Shown here piece by piece: positions 1 to 6,655 of a stretch of DNA of 10,182 nt. The notes under the pieces were generated by a model that worked only from the letters and a program-made list of their open reading frames with translations, was not told the DNA's origin and searched no databases. The stretch is from an uncultured Bacteroidota bacterium. Its GTDB lineage: Bacteria; Bacteroidota; Bacteroidia; Chitinophagales; Chitinophagaceae. The DNA is taken from contig CAIJZG010000045.1 in assembly GCA_903825065.1 (NCBI GenBank), positions 1-10,182 of the forward strand, given 5' to 3'. How positions within the stretch are numbered: position 1 is the first letter of the stretch; the number at the start of each line of letters is the position of its first letter. The position numbers were made by a program, and so were the translations under genes.

Positions 1-245
1 ACCGCGGTAATCAAAGAGCCCACCAGACTGATGGCTACAAAGAATACAAAGTTTGAGATATAGATACCCCATGACACATAATCGCGCATGGCAGTAACTA
101 CTAATCCATTTTTTAGTTGCAAAATGTATGCAATAACACCAAGCGTACAAAATGCTAATAATATACCCACCCAAATCTTACCTGCCTTGCCAAATTTTTG
201 TGGTAGCAGGTCTTTAATTATTTGTTCTTTTGCTAAACTTTCCAC
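1..245 (-). CDS. NrfD/PsrC-type polysulfide-reductase-like membrane subunit, N-terminal part only
   Basis: About 81 N-terminal codons are visible; the rest lies left of base 1. NrfD-family proteins are multi-helix integral membrane subunits that bind quinone and pair with a four-cluster ferredoxin subunit. The visible part has a charged cytoplasmic-type start, a first hydrophobic helix (about residues 24-42), then a segment reading MRDYVSWGIYISNFVFF, a strong family signature, leading into a second helix. The start is taken as GTG at 245: an in-frame TAG lies two codons upstream, and the first in-frame ATG falls inside the signature, too late. It begins 16 nt after the stop of the ferredoxin gene, so the two are almost surely co-transcribed and form one complex. 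Whether it is nearer NrfD, PsrC, HybB or the ActC/ActF subunits of alternative complex III cannot be decided from this fragment. Confidence 0.88.
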   Translation of the reverse strand, partial: MESLAKEQIIKDLLPQKFGKAGKIWVGILLAFCTLGVIAYILQLKNGLVVTAMRDYVSWGIYISNFVFFVAISLVGSLITA

Positions 246-261
246 GATCTATGATTTAGGG

Positions 262-1197
262 TTAACTTTTTTTGTTTTCCTCTTTCTCTTCTTTATTTTC
301 AAACGGGAAATTTCTGTTTACCGGCGGTAAATAATACACACTTGGTTTAGTTCCCAGATCTTCCATTAAGCGATATCCTGCTTTATCTCTAACTAAGTCG
401 CTGAATCGGAATGTTTCAGATCCATTGGTTACAACATCTTCATTCATATCACCAAACATGAATACCCCATTTGGACATGCAGAAACACAATGTGGTAATT
501 CTCCTTTTCTTGCCATGTCCGGACAGAAATCGCATTTACCTACTGTTCCTTTTTTCTGTGGAACACTTGTCTCACATGAATAAGGTTTATCTGCAATTTC
601 TTTTGGCAGGTCTAAGTCTTCCCAATTAAATACACGGGTTGAATAAGGACAGGCAGCCATACAAAATCTACAACCGATACAACGATCGCTGTCGATTAAT
701 ACGATACCGTCTTGTCTTTTAAATGTGGCATCTACCGGGCAAACTTTTACACATGGAGGCTCATCGCAATGCATACAAGTTGTAGGCTGCCAATATGGAG
801 CAGTATGTTCTGCTTCGTGTTGAGGATATACTTTAATCCAGTTTTGTCCTGGATGTATACTGTGCATATGGTTACATGCTGATTGACATTTCTTCAAACT
901 TTTACATCTGGATAAATCAATCACCATCACAAATTTCTTTCCTGGAATTCCCTGTCTTGCCAATTCATTAGAAACTTGAGGCAAAGATGGAACTGGCTTT
1001 AAAAAAGCCTTATCAACTTCTATCACTTCTCCGTCAACAGAAAGCAGCTTGATCATTTCGCCGGAAGGCTTTACTGTTTCTATTGTTGCTGCATCTGGTT
1101 CGAAAGGATTTTTTCCTGAAGAACAACCAGTAACAGCTAGTCCAGCTAACAATGTAGCTGAAATAAATTCTCTTCTGGAGGTATCGTTGGTTTTCAT
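262..1197 (-). CDS. TAT-exported 4Fe-4S dicluster ferredoxin subunit (NrfC/DmsB/PsrB-like), likely lipoprotein
   Basis: A 311-residue electron-transfer subunit, predicted to pass electrons between the membrane NrfD subunit and a periplasmic partner. The N-terminus has a twin-arginine motif (SRREFI, residues 7-12), a short hydrophobic stretch and a lipobox-like VTGC ending at Cys25, so it is probably a TAT-exported lipoprotein. Four cysteine groups follow: C98/C104/C108, C141/C144/C149/C153, C173/C176/C179/C183 and C222/C225/C237/C241. The last three have the usual CxxC...CxxxCP form. The first lacks its second cysteine (Leu101 stands at the expected place), so one cluster may be [3Fe-4S] or absent. 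Residues 48-62 resemble a segment of the small upstream protein. It lies 20 nt after that gene and 16 nt before the NrfD gene. No molybdopterin subunit is in the window, so the substrate is unknown. Confidence 0.9.
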   Translation of the reverse strand: MKTNDTSRREFISATLLAGLAVTGCSSGKNPFEPDAATIETVKPSGEMIKLLSVDGEVIEVDKAFLKPVPSLPQVSNELARQGIPGKKFVMVIDLSRCKSLKKCQSACNHMHSIHPGQNWIKVYPQHEAEHTAPYWQPTTCMHCDEPPCVKVCPVDATFKRQDGIVLIDSDRCIGCRFCMAACPYSTRVFNWEDLDLPKEIADKPYSCETSVPQKKGTVGKCDFCPDMARKGELPHCVSACPNGVFMFGDMNEDVVTNGSETFRFSDLVRDKAGYRLMEDLGTKPSVYYLPPVNRNFPFENKEEKEENKKS

Positions 1198-1217
1198 TGA
1201 AACAATTTAAATGTGAT

Positions 1218-1487
1218 TTACCTTTTTACCCATTGTTGCATTTCCTGATTAGAGGCTTTCTCTTTTAAGGAATTGATTTTTGAAATATCAACTTCTACTA
1301 GCTGACCATCCTGGGTTAAAAATTTCATGGTCTTTTTTTCGTCTGGTGTGGGAGCGCAGGCTATAATATTCTTTTTCTTAGAAAAAAAACCCATGGTTAG
1401 AAAACTAAAGACCGACAAGATGCCAATGCCCATAAGCACTGACCTTCTAGTATTTTGTTCTTTCGAAACAGTTTCTTGTTCTTGCAT
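1218..1487 (-). CDS. Small twin-arginine-like membrane protein linked to the ferredoxin subunit
   Basis: An 89-residue protein of no family I can name. It has a polar start with TRRSVLMG (residues 13-20), which resembles a twin-arginine signal, then one hydrophobic segment (about 19-35), a basic KKK, and a soluble tail. The tail holds KFLTQDGQLVEVD (55-67), close to KLLSVDGEVIEVD in the downstream ferredoxin (50-62): 7 of 13 residues identical and most others conservative. It therefore looks like a stand-alone relative of the N-terminal export and linker region of that subunit, lacking all cluster cysteines; its single Cys44 follows the basic patch and is unlikely to be lipidated. It is first in operon C, 20 nt before the ferredoxin. 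A structural or assembly role in the complex is an inference. Confidence 0.75.
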   Translation of the reverse strand: MQEQETVSKEQNTRRSVLMGIGILSVFSFLTMGFFSKKKNIIACAPTPDEKKTMKFLTQDGQLVEVDISKINSLKEKASNQEMQQWVKR

Positions 1488-1530
1488 GATCTGAACTTGA
1501 GAGAGGTGATAAAATAATGAAAAATGAAGT

Positions 1531-1566
1531 AAATTAAAAGGCAGTAATGAAACTGCCTTTTAATTT
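1531..1566 (-). terminator. Rho-independent-type terminator ending operon B
   Basis: A perfect inverted repeat with arms 1531-1545 and 1552-1566 (core AAAAGGCAGT / ACTGCCTTTT) around a 6-nt loop. It begins 20 nt after the stop of the cytochrome c gene and lies 43 nt before the start of the small twin-arginine-like gene. On the minus strand the GC core is followed by TTTTAATTT. The A/T flanks are symmetric, so it may work in both directions. It splits operon B from operon C. Confidence 0.75.
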
Positions 1567-1586
1567 TTCCTAATTAGGATATGCGA

Positions 1587-1985
1587 TTATTTTTTCAAAG
1601 TGCGCATATAGTTAACAAGGTTCCAGATATCTTCTGCATCTGGAATTTTCTTCTTGAAAGATGGCATATCATCTCTGCCTTCCGAAACTTTATAAAATAA
1701 AGCTCCATCGGATTGAGATTGAACTGCTGCTTTCGACATGTCTTCTGGCTGAGTTTTTAATTGTGCCGCTTTTGTACCATCACCTAAACCAGCTTTGCCA
1801 TGACAAGAAGAACAGTGCTGACCCCATAAAGCTTTACCCGCAGAAACAGATGCAGCATCAGTTTTAACTGGGTTAGCCTTTTTTGCATCTTTATCAGGAA
1901 CTGGCCATGGTTTGTTTGGCATTAAAGTGAAACTTGCAGTAATTACGAATACTGCCAGAAGAGAAAGTGTGATTACATGTTTCAT
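1587..1985 (-). CDS. Class I-type mono-heme cytochrome c
   Basis: A 132-residue periplasmic electron carrier. It has a membrane or signal segment (residues 4-22), a Lys/Pro/Ala-rich linker, then a cytochrome c domain with the classical heme motif CSSCH (Cys58, Cys61, His62), a following GKAGLGDG, and a probable distal Met107 in DDMPSF. The C-terminal helix WNLVNYMRTL is typical of the family. The frame is open to an ATG at 2048, but that would add 21 charged residues before the signal and overlap the barrel gene, so the ATG at 1985 is preferred (50 nt after the barrel stop). No cleavage motif is obvious, so it may stay membrane-anchored. It is the last gene of operon B and the only one in the locus with a standard CXXCH site. 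A likely shuttle between the quinone module and the lipoproteins; partner choice is inferred. Confidence 0.9.
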   Translation of the reverse strand: MKHVITLSLLAVFVITASFTLMPNKPWPVPDKDAKKANPVKTDAASVSAGKALWGQHCSSCHGKAGLGDGTKAAQLKTQPEDMSKAAVQSQSDGALFYKVSEGRDDMPSFKKKIPDAEDIWNLVNYMRTLKK

Positions 1986-2035
1986 TTGTTTGCTATTTTG
2001 TTTACTAAAAGATACTGATTTTTCCTGCCTCTTTT

Positions 2036-2962
2036 CTAAAAATTCCAAAGTCTAGAAATATTAAAGCCAATTACATATTGTCCCTTCGCAAAGTCGTTCT
2101 GACTATACTCTGAATTAAATTGTGGGATTGTATTTCCATAGTTTCCAAAGAATACTTGGAAATCATGACCACTTGATTTCATGTCTAATCCAAAACTGAT
2201 ATTCGGATATACATTATTCAAAGGATGTTGTGTTAATGGCTGCTCATAATTAGCAATAATGGAAGTCTTTGGTGAAATTTTTAAACGACCACCTACTGAC
2301 ACAGAATAATGATCATTCAACATACCAGTTTGAGCGATATGGTTCACGTCATAATATCCGGGCACATTATTAAAATGTGTATAATTTAAAGATACTTGCG
2401 CAGAAAACGCTTCTGAAAATTTCCTGGCAATTAATAGCTGATTAAAGAAACTAAAACGATCTGAAGAAGACACTATCGGTAATGCATCACTTTTAGCTCT
2501 TGTATCCATCGCTGCATTTCCAAAATAAGTTACTGATAAAGGTGTCCTACCATCTTTAGTTTGTTTCACCACAGCATATTTGAGACTCCAGTCAACAATC
2601 ATATTATAATTGTTAGCTCCGAATCCAACTTGCAAATCCTTGATAGGAGTATAGCTAAATCCTAATCGCATATTGGCACTGGAAAACAAACCAAACAAAT
2701 CTTTGAATTGATTATTAATTGTTCCGAAACGGTGACTGATATCAAATTCGAAAGTTCCTTTGATGGGAACCATCACGGTTTGATTATCGATTAAGAAGTT
2801 TCCTTCAAAAGTGTTTTTAACATAGGATTTCTTTTTGGCTACTGGCGCAGCAGCAGTAGAATCCTGTGCATTCAATTCTGTTCCAGTTATTACAGTAGCT
2901 ACCAAAATAAGCAACAGTAGTCTAAGCTGGAAAGAAGGGAAATGAATGATATATTTTTTCAT
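2036..2962 (-). CDS. DUF5777-family outer-membrane beta-barrel protein (copy in operon B)
   Basis: A 308-residue protein with a signal peptide ending near LNAQ (about residues 29-32) and a body of alternating short amphipathic strands, ending in an aromatic residue (RLWNF), as outer-membrane barrels do. Family signatures are FEFDISHRFGTI (about 73-84), then RLGFSYTPIKDLQVGFG, LLIARKFSEAFSAQVSLNY and GHDFQVFFGN. The molecular function of DUF5777 is not established. It shares ISHRFG, LIARKFSE and a GGR-K-S-KT segment with the barrel at 5016-5960, so the two are paralogues. It starts 10 nt after the one-heme lipoprotein gene and is followed by cytochrome c, so a role linked to electron transfer at the outer membrane is likely. 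Pore or scaffold activity is inference. Confidence 0.85.
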   Translation of the reverse strand: MKKYIIHFPSFQLRLLLLILVATVITGTELNAQDSTAAAPVAKKKSYVKNTFEGNFLIDNQTVMVPIKGTFEFDISHRFGTINNQFKDLFGLFSSANMRLGFSYTPIKDLQVGFGANNYNMIVDWSLKYAVVKQTKDGRTPLSVTYFGNAAMDTRAKSDALPIVSSSDRFSFFNQLLIARKFSEAFSAQVSLNYTHFNNVPGYYDVNHIAQTGMLNDHYSVSVGGRLKISPKTSIIANYEQPLTQHPLNNVYPNISFGLDMKSSGHDFQVFFGNYGNTIPQFNSEYSQNDFAKGQYVIGFNISRLWNF

Positions 2963-2972
2963 TGTATTTTAT

Positions 2973-3371
2973 TTAATTGTTTTTTGCACCTTGTTTAATC
3001 CAAGCATAAACTTTTCCATTGATAGCCTGATCTGGACCAGAGCCCATTGGCATTGCTGGAGATTTTTTTCCACTTAACCACTGATACAACACACTGTTAT
3101 CTGGATCTCCTGCTTTTAAATAACCTCCGCCAGTCAATGATTTATATGAGTTGTCTTTTGTTAAGTCAGGAGCTTTCCCGCCTGAAACATGGCAACCGCT
3201 TAGTGCGCAACTTTTCGTAAAAATCGGTGTAATATCATTTGTATAACTCATTTCAGTTGTGATACTAGCACCAGGGTTGATAACCACTGTGGTAGTTTTA
3301 TAACATCCTGAAAAAATGAGCAACATCGAAGTAACCCCGACCGATAGAAGCGCTGTTTTTTTCTTTAACAT
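2973..3371 (-). CDS. Small cytochrome c lipoprotein with CX4CH heme motif
   Basis: A 132-residue lipoprotein. The hydrophobic signal ends in FSGC, with the lipidated Cys23. The body begins with SYTNDITPIF before CALSGCH (Cys55, Cys60, His61), a CX4CH heme site frequent in Bacteroidota cytochromes. A likely distal ligand is Met107 or Met109 in PAMPMG, and the protein ends in VYAWIKQGAKN, the usual last helix of this cytochrome type. No acidic run follows the lipid cysteine, so no obvious surface-export signal is seen; it probably faces the periplasm. It lies 31 nt after the ethylbenzene-dehydrogenase-related gene and 10 nt before the barrel gene. It likely carries one heme c and relays electrons between those products. 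The heme is predicted from the motif only. Confidence 0.87.
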   Translation of the reverse strand: MLKKKTALLSVGVTSMLLIFSGCYKTTTVVINPGASITTEMSYTNDITPIFTKSCALSGCHVSGGKAPDLTKDNSYKSLTGGGYLKAGDPDNSVLYQWLSGKKSPAMPMGSGPDQAINGKVYAWIKQGAKNN

Positions 3372-3402
3372 GATAATTGTTTTTAGTAAAACAGAGGGTT
3401 AC

Positions 3403-4692
3403 TTATTTCTGAAATTTCAACAACAAGTTTGGTTGAATACCGTGTTGATAGTTTGAGCTATTAAAAATAGCCATACCGAAAGGTTGATCAACTAAACTGC
3501 TGAAATCGATATCCTGTTTTAAGGTATCAGGAGTTTTCAATAAACGCTTGAATTCTAAGATCCATCCTGATCCAGTATAGGTTGCCTGAGCAGAAAAATC
3601 TGAACGACCCATTGTATACGGTGCAGAAATAAATGCTGGAAAACATTTAGAACCAACAGCTACACCAGTTGTAGGATCATCTAAATAATCTGCATTTCCA
3701 GTAGGATCCAATGTGCCCCCAACATAAGTTAATACACCTTTACTGCTAACACCAGTTACTTTTAAGGCTTTCCCACCAGGTAGCGTATCTGTAGATAGAT
3801 AATATTTAGCACCAACTGCATCTGGTATAATCCATTTTGGAACTGTAACTGCCGCACCAGTACCATCTAATTTCAAACTTTGAGAGTTGTTGAAAGGTCC
3901 ATTACTTACATTAGTATTAGTATTGGTATATGTTGTTGAAAAAGGAGATGGAGGAACTAAATCATCAGCATGACGACCATTTCCAGATCCACCAACTGTA
4001 TCAGTTACTGAAGGACCACCAGCCCAATCTTGATATTCATCATCCATTTGGCCTTGAGGTAGATCTTTATTCAAATGACACCACCACATATCAATTTTTT
4101 CATTCGCACCATTTGTATAGTGGTTGGCACTTGCATTTGGAACCATTACTCCAGCATAATTTCTGTAAGGTGTAAACAGGTGACAACTAGCATAACAAGT
4201 TTGTGTAACAAATTTAGGAGTTGATCCATCAATGTTCCATAACATAGCTAATTGATCATTACCCATACCTTCTTTTATCAAATTACCATTTACATCAAAA
4301 GTTTTTGCATTACCTCTTTGAGCCCAACGACTTGTAGTAGGATTAAAATACCAAGGTTGTACTTGATAGTTTGAAGCATCTTTCCATTCTGCAAGGAAGT
4401 AGATATACTGATCATCATACATCGAGCGAAGAGTTGCAGGATATTGAGTTCCTTGATAACCAGCAAATAAACCATTCCCTGGATCTGGAACTGTTGGAGT
4501 TGCTTGCAGCTTAGTAGCTTTATCCCAAATTGCATCAATTACTCCATCTATTGTTGGTGCAGTTGTGGTTTTGTAAGAAAGTAATTCATTGGTGCTAGAA
4601 GTTGTAGGAGCAACAATCTGTGCAGTTTTTGTGCAATACACAAAAAATACAGTCACTGCAATGAAGAAAGAGAGAACAAAAGTGGTTTTCAT
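3403..4692 (-). CDS. Ethylbenzene-dehydrogenase-related heme-binding lipoprotein with CX3CH motif
   Basis: A 429-residue protein of the EB_dh type, related to the heme-b gamma subunits of type II DMSO-reductase-family enzymes. From ATG 4692 the signal ends in FVYC (lipid Cys20); the frame is open to 4737, but the extra 15 residues precede the signal and are not favoured. Features in order: PTIDGVIDAIWDKA (about 46-59), typical of the CBM9/DOMON-like fold; LRSMYDDQYIYFLAEWKD (88-105); a possible covalent heme site CYASCH (Cys166, Cys170, His171); low-complexity Thr/Asn at 253-265; and a final GMAIFNSSNYQHGIQPNLLLKF (406-427), which matches the family end. It opens operon B, behind a Crp/Fnr-type palindrome. 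A catalytic molybdopterin partner is not in the window; electron transfer or ligand binding in the periplasm is inferred. Confidence 0.85.
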   Translation of the reverse strand: MKTTFVLSFFIAVTVFFVYCTKTAQIVAPTTSSTNELLSYKTTTAPTIDGVIDAIWDKATKLQATPTVPDPGNGLFAGYQGTQYPATLRSMYDDQYIYFLAEWKDASNYQVQPWYFNPTTSRWAQRGNAKTFDVNGNLIKEGMGNDQLAMLWNIDGSTPKFVTQTCYASCHLFTPYRNYAGVMVPNASANHYTNGANEKIDMWWCHLNKDLPQGQMDDEYQDWAGGPSVTDTVGGSGNGRHADDLVPPSPFSTTYTNTNTNVSNGPFNNSQSLKLDGTGAAVTVPKWIIPDAVGAKYYLSTDTLPGGKALKVTGVSSKGVLTYVGGTLDPTGNADYLDDPTTGVAVGSKCFPAFISAPYTMGRSDFSAQATYTGSGWILEFKRLLKTPDTLKQDIDFSSLVDQPFGMAIFNSSNYQHGIQPNLLLKFQK

Positions 4693-4778
4693 ATATGTCT
4701 GTTTAGAGTTAAAATTTAAAGACAAACAAATGTTCAAACTTTAAGCTCTGATCGCAAATGATTGTTATCAGACAGTTT

Positions 4779-4794
4779 TATGACATAAGTCATA
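4779..4794. promoter_or_regulatory. Crp/Fnr-type palindrome before operon B
   Basis: TATGAC-ATAA-GTCATA is a perfect 6-4-6 inverted repeat. Its TGA-N6-TCA core has the spacing of Crp/Fnr-family operators. It lies about 87-102 nt upstream of the operon B start at 4692. A similar but weaker site lies before operon A. The regulator is not known. Confidence 0.5.
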
Positions 4795-4858
4795 TTTATA
4801 TATCGTCTTTTATACAGTTATTCTTAAAAGGGGGGAGAGAATCGGCTGAAATATGCGT

Positions 4859-4883
4859 AAACATTGAATAAATGTTTGAACAT
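4859..4883. repeat. Alternating AACAT/ATGTT half-sites
   Basis: AAACATT and AATGTTT form a perfect 7-bp inverted repeat with a 5-nt spacer (4859-4877), and AACAT at 4879-4883 makes a second inverted pair with ATGTT (4872-4876). Another ATGTTCAAA occurs at 4730-4738. It may be an operator array or a small hairpin; in such AT-rich DNA chance is also possible. Confidence 0.3.
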
Positions 4884-4968
4884 CTATATTTAAGACTAAA
4901 ATTCTTTAATAAAAACAAATTCATGATTTAGTATAAAAATATTTAAATCAAAGTTTTAAAAATAAAAA

Positions 4969-4986
4969 GCCCCAGAGAACTGGGGC
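4969..4986 (-). terminator. Rho-independent terminator ending operon A
   Basis: On the minus strand GCCCCAG-TTCT-CTGGGGC, a perfect 7-bp GC-rich stem with a 4-nt loop, is followed by TTTTTATTTTT. It lies 29 nt after the stop of the DUF5777 gene at 5016. This is a textbook intrinsic terminator and the clearest transcript end in the window. Confidence 0.92.
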
Positions 4987-5015
4987 CTGTCTTTAAATAT
5001 AAAACACAAATGAAA

Positions 5016-5960
5016 TTAATGAGTCTGAACTACTTTTTTAATGCCGTAGCTTCTATTTAAATTAAATCCTAGAGAAAAATTACCAAGCTTCATTTGATTT
5101 AAATTAGTACTCAACTGAGTAATATTTGATGCAGTTGAAGCACTAGAAATAAAGAATTGAAAAATGTGACCGCCAGTATCCCAATCATATCCAAGTGATA
5201 AAACATCAGGAACATAATTTACTGCCGAAGCAGTTTCATCAAGCAAATCTTTATAGCCATTCAATTGACGAGTATATTCAAATGTGATAGCAGTTTTATG
5301 AGATAGTTTCATTCTACCTCCAATACCCAGAGAAAAAATATTATTGGTATTATTAATTCCATAAGGGGTATAATTATAATGGATATAAGAAGGCATTAAT
5401 TGTAAAGAGAAGTTTTCACTGAATTTTCTGGCTATTAAAATCTGATGCATAAATGACAATCTGTTCCAGGCAAGATCATCAGGACTAGGACCTTCAGAAG
5501 CATCCCAGTGCATTAATGTAAACCAAGAAATAGTTATTGGAATGTTTTTCTTTCCGCTTTGTTGTTTCAATAACTTGAATTTAGCCCATGTTTCGAACTG
5601 GGCATTTCCTGTAGCCGCAAAACCTGTATTCATCCAATCAGTAAACGAATAATCAAAAGACATATACGTATTTGCAAACCCAGAATTCATACCAAATAAT
5701 TGAGCAACATTGGTCAACCCTTTTCCAGTCTTCCATAAATAGCCAAACCGGTGACTAATCATAAATTGAAGATTTCCTTTTCCTGTCATTTCAACACTTT
5801 GTAAATTAATAATTCGTGTTGATTTAAAGGTGGCAGTTGCAATATTGTGCTTCACTGTTGAGGAGTCTTCTTTTATTAAGTCTCCTAACAAATCGCTTTG
5901 GGCACTTGCTTTTAAGAAAAAGCAACATGCAAGCATAAAATATAATAATGTTTTTTTCAT
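5016..5960 (-). CDS. DUF5777-family outer-membrane beta-barrel protein (copy in operon A)
   Basis: A 314-residue protein with a cleavable signal (LKASAQ, about residues 16-21) and a body of repeated amphipathic strands. Family signatures are ATFKSTRIINLQSVE (43-57), LQFMISHRFGYLW, FDYSFTDWMNTGFAATGN, QILIARKFSENFSLQ, GIGGRMKLSHKTAITFEY and GHIFQFF. It is paralogous to the barrel at 2036-2962, with matching order of these segments. Unlike that copy its C-terminus is extended past the last predicted strand (SLGFNLNRSYGI followed by KKVVQTH). It lies 107 nt after the YceI gene, a wider gap than elsewhere in operon A, so it may also have its own promoter. The biochemical role of the family is unknown; its place beside heme lipoproteins suggests an outer-membrane part of the same pathway. 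Confidence 0.85.
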   Translation of the reverse strand: MKKTLLYFMLACCFFLKASAQSDLLGDLIKEDSSTVKHNIATATFKSTRIINLQSVEMTGKGNLQFMISHRFGYLWKTGKGLTNVAQLFGMNSGFANTYMSFDYSFTDWMNTGFAATGNAQFETWAKFKLLKQQSGKKNIPITISWFTLMHWDASEGPSPDDLAWNRLSFMHQILIARKFSENFSLQLMPSYIHYNYTPYGINNTNNIFSLGIGGRMKLSHKTAITFEYTRQLNGYKDLLDETASAVNYVPDVLSLGYDWDTGGHIFQFFISSASTASNITQLSTNLNQMKLGNFSLGFNLNRSYGIKKVVQTH

Positions 5961-6067
5961 GTGTCTGTAGATTTATTTTGGTTACATGTAATTCGCAAAT
6001 AATTAATTCATCTAGTATTAAGAAATTTTATTGCTTATTTCATGTGTTAGTTTTTATCTTGACTCAA

Positions 6068-6622
6068 TTAGTTTAATTGAAATACAATTGCAGCATCGAT
6101 TGGAGTAAAATCTGCTAGTTTAGGTTTTACTAAACCAGGAATATCAATTGCATAATCTTCTGCCTTAATTTTAAAAGAACAATCGAATGTTACTGCTTTA
6201 CCTTTTACTGTCATTTTAACTGGTGCTTTAAAATCTTTTGTAACACCATGTAATGTAACCTGACCTTCAGATGACATATTATAAACACCATCTTTGGTTA
6301 ATTGATCTTTATTAAAGCCTGTTAATTTTCCTTTAAAAGTGGCATTAGGAAATTTATTGGTATGCAAATAATTCTCGTTAAAATGCTCTTCCAATAAGGC
6401 ATTATTGAAATGGAATGTTTTCATAGGAACCAATAAAGCCACTTCACTTGTTTCAACTTTTAATACAGCAGTGCCTTCCTTACTTTGTGAAGCATAATCC
6501 TTATGACTTAAATCTTTATTAGGATTGAAATAAATATTAGCATCTCTGGTTTTATAGGTTTGCGCATTAATCAGGTTTGTAACCAGTATAAAAAAGAATG
6601 CGAGTAGTATTAATTTTTTCAT
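6068..6622 (-). CDS. YceI-family periplasmic lipocalin-like protein
   Basis: A 184-residue secreted protein with signal peptide ending NLINAQ (about residues 16-21). The body shows YceI features: ALLEEHFNENYLHTNKFPNATFKGKLTGF (spread over about 75-104), then GQVTLHGVTKDFKAPV (about 120-135) and a C-terminal strand DAAIVFQLN. YceI proteins fold as lipocalin-like barrels that bind long isoprenoid chains in characterised members. The protein is on the short side, as in many Bacteroidota copies. It lies 33 nt after a cytochrome lipoprotein gene and is followed, after 107 nt, by the DUF5777 barrel. In this setting it might bind quinone or another isoprenoid, or protect against oxidative stress; neither can be read from the sequence. 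Confidence 0.9.
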   Translation of the reverse strand: MKKLILLAFFFILVTNLINAQTYKTRDANIYFNPNKDLSHKDYASQSKEGTAVLKVETSEVALLVPMKTFHFNNALLEEHFNENYLHTNKFPNATFKGKLTGFNKDQLTKDGVYNMSSEGQVTLHGVTKDFKAPVKMTVKGKAVTFDCSFKIKAEDYAIDIPGLVKPKLADFTPIDAAIVFQLN

Positions 6623-6655
6623 TGTAATGATTTTAAAATTTGAATGGATTTTAAT

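Larger units (their letters stand above)
4693..5015. other. Intergenic region between operons A and B
   Basis: 323 very AT-rich bases with no credible gene. From right to left it holds the operon A terminator (4969-4986), a cluster of AACAT/ATGTT half-sites (4859-4883), a short G tract (4830-4836) and a Crp/Fnr-type palindrome (4779-4794). It should carry the operon B promoter, but I could not find a good match to the TAnnTTTG -7 consensus on the minus strand. Confidence 0.7.

Noticed and set aside
88..330. An 80-codon open frame on the + strand
   Set aside because: It is antisense to the NrfD start and the end of the ferredoxin gene, both strongly supported by family motifs, and its product has no recognisable domain.
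1..2048. Reading the left part as an alternative complex III operon
   Set aside because: The ferredoxin here is a short separate protein without a fused molybdopterin-like domain, and no pentaheme ActA or DUF3341-type ActD gene is seen. It cannot be fully excluded because the locus continues beyond base 1.
3930..4175. A + strand open frame of 81 codons, and a minus-strand frame at 4290-4538
   Set aside because: Both lie inside the ethylbenzene-dehydrogenase-related gene in other frames; the His/Leu-rich composition is that of a shadow frame.
5982..5991. TTACATGTAA palindrome between the YceI and DUF5777 genes
   Set aside because: Only 10 bp, without a second copy elsewhere or a promoter match nearby; expected by chance in AT-rich DNA.
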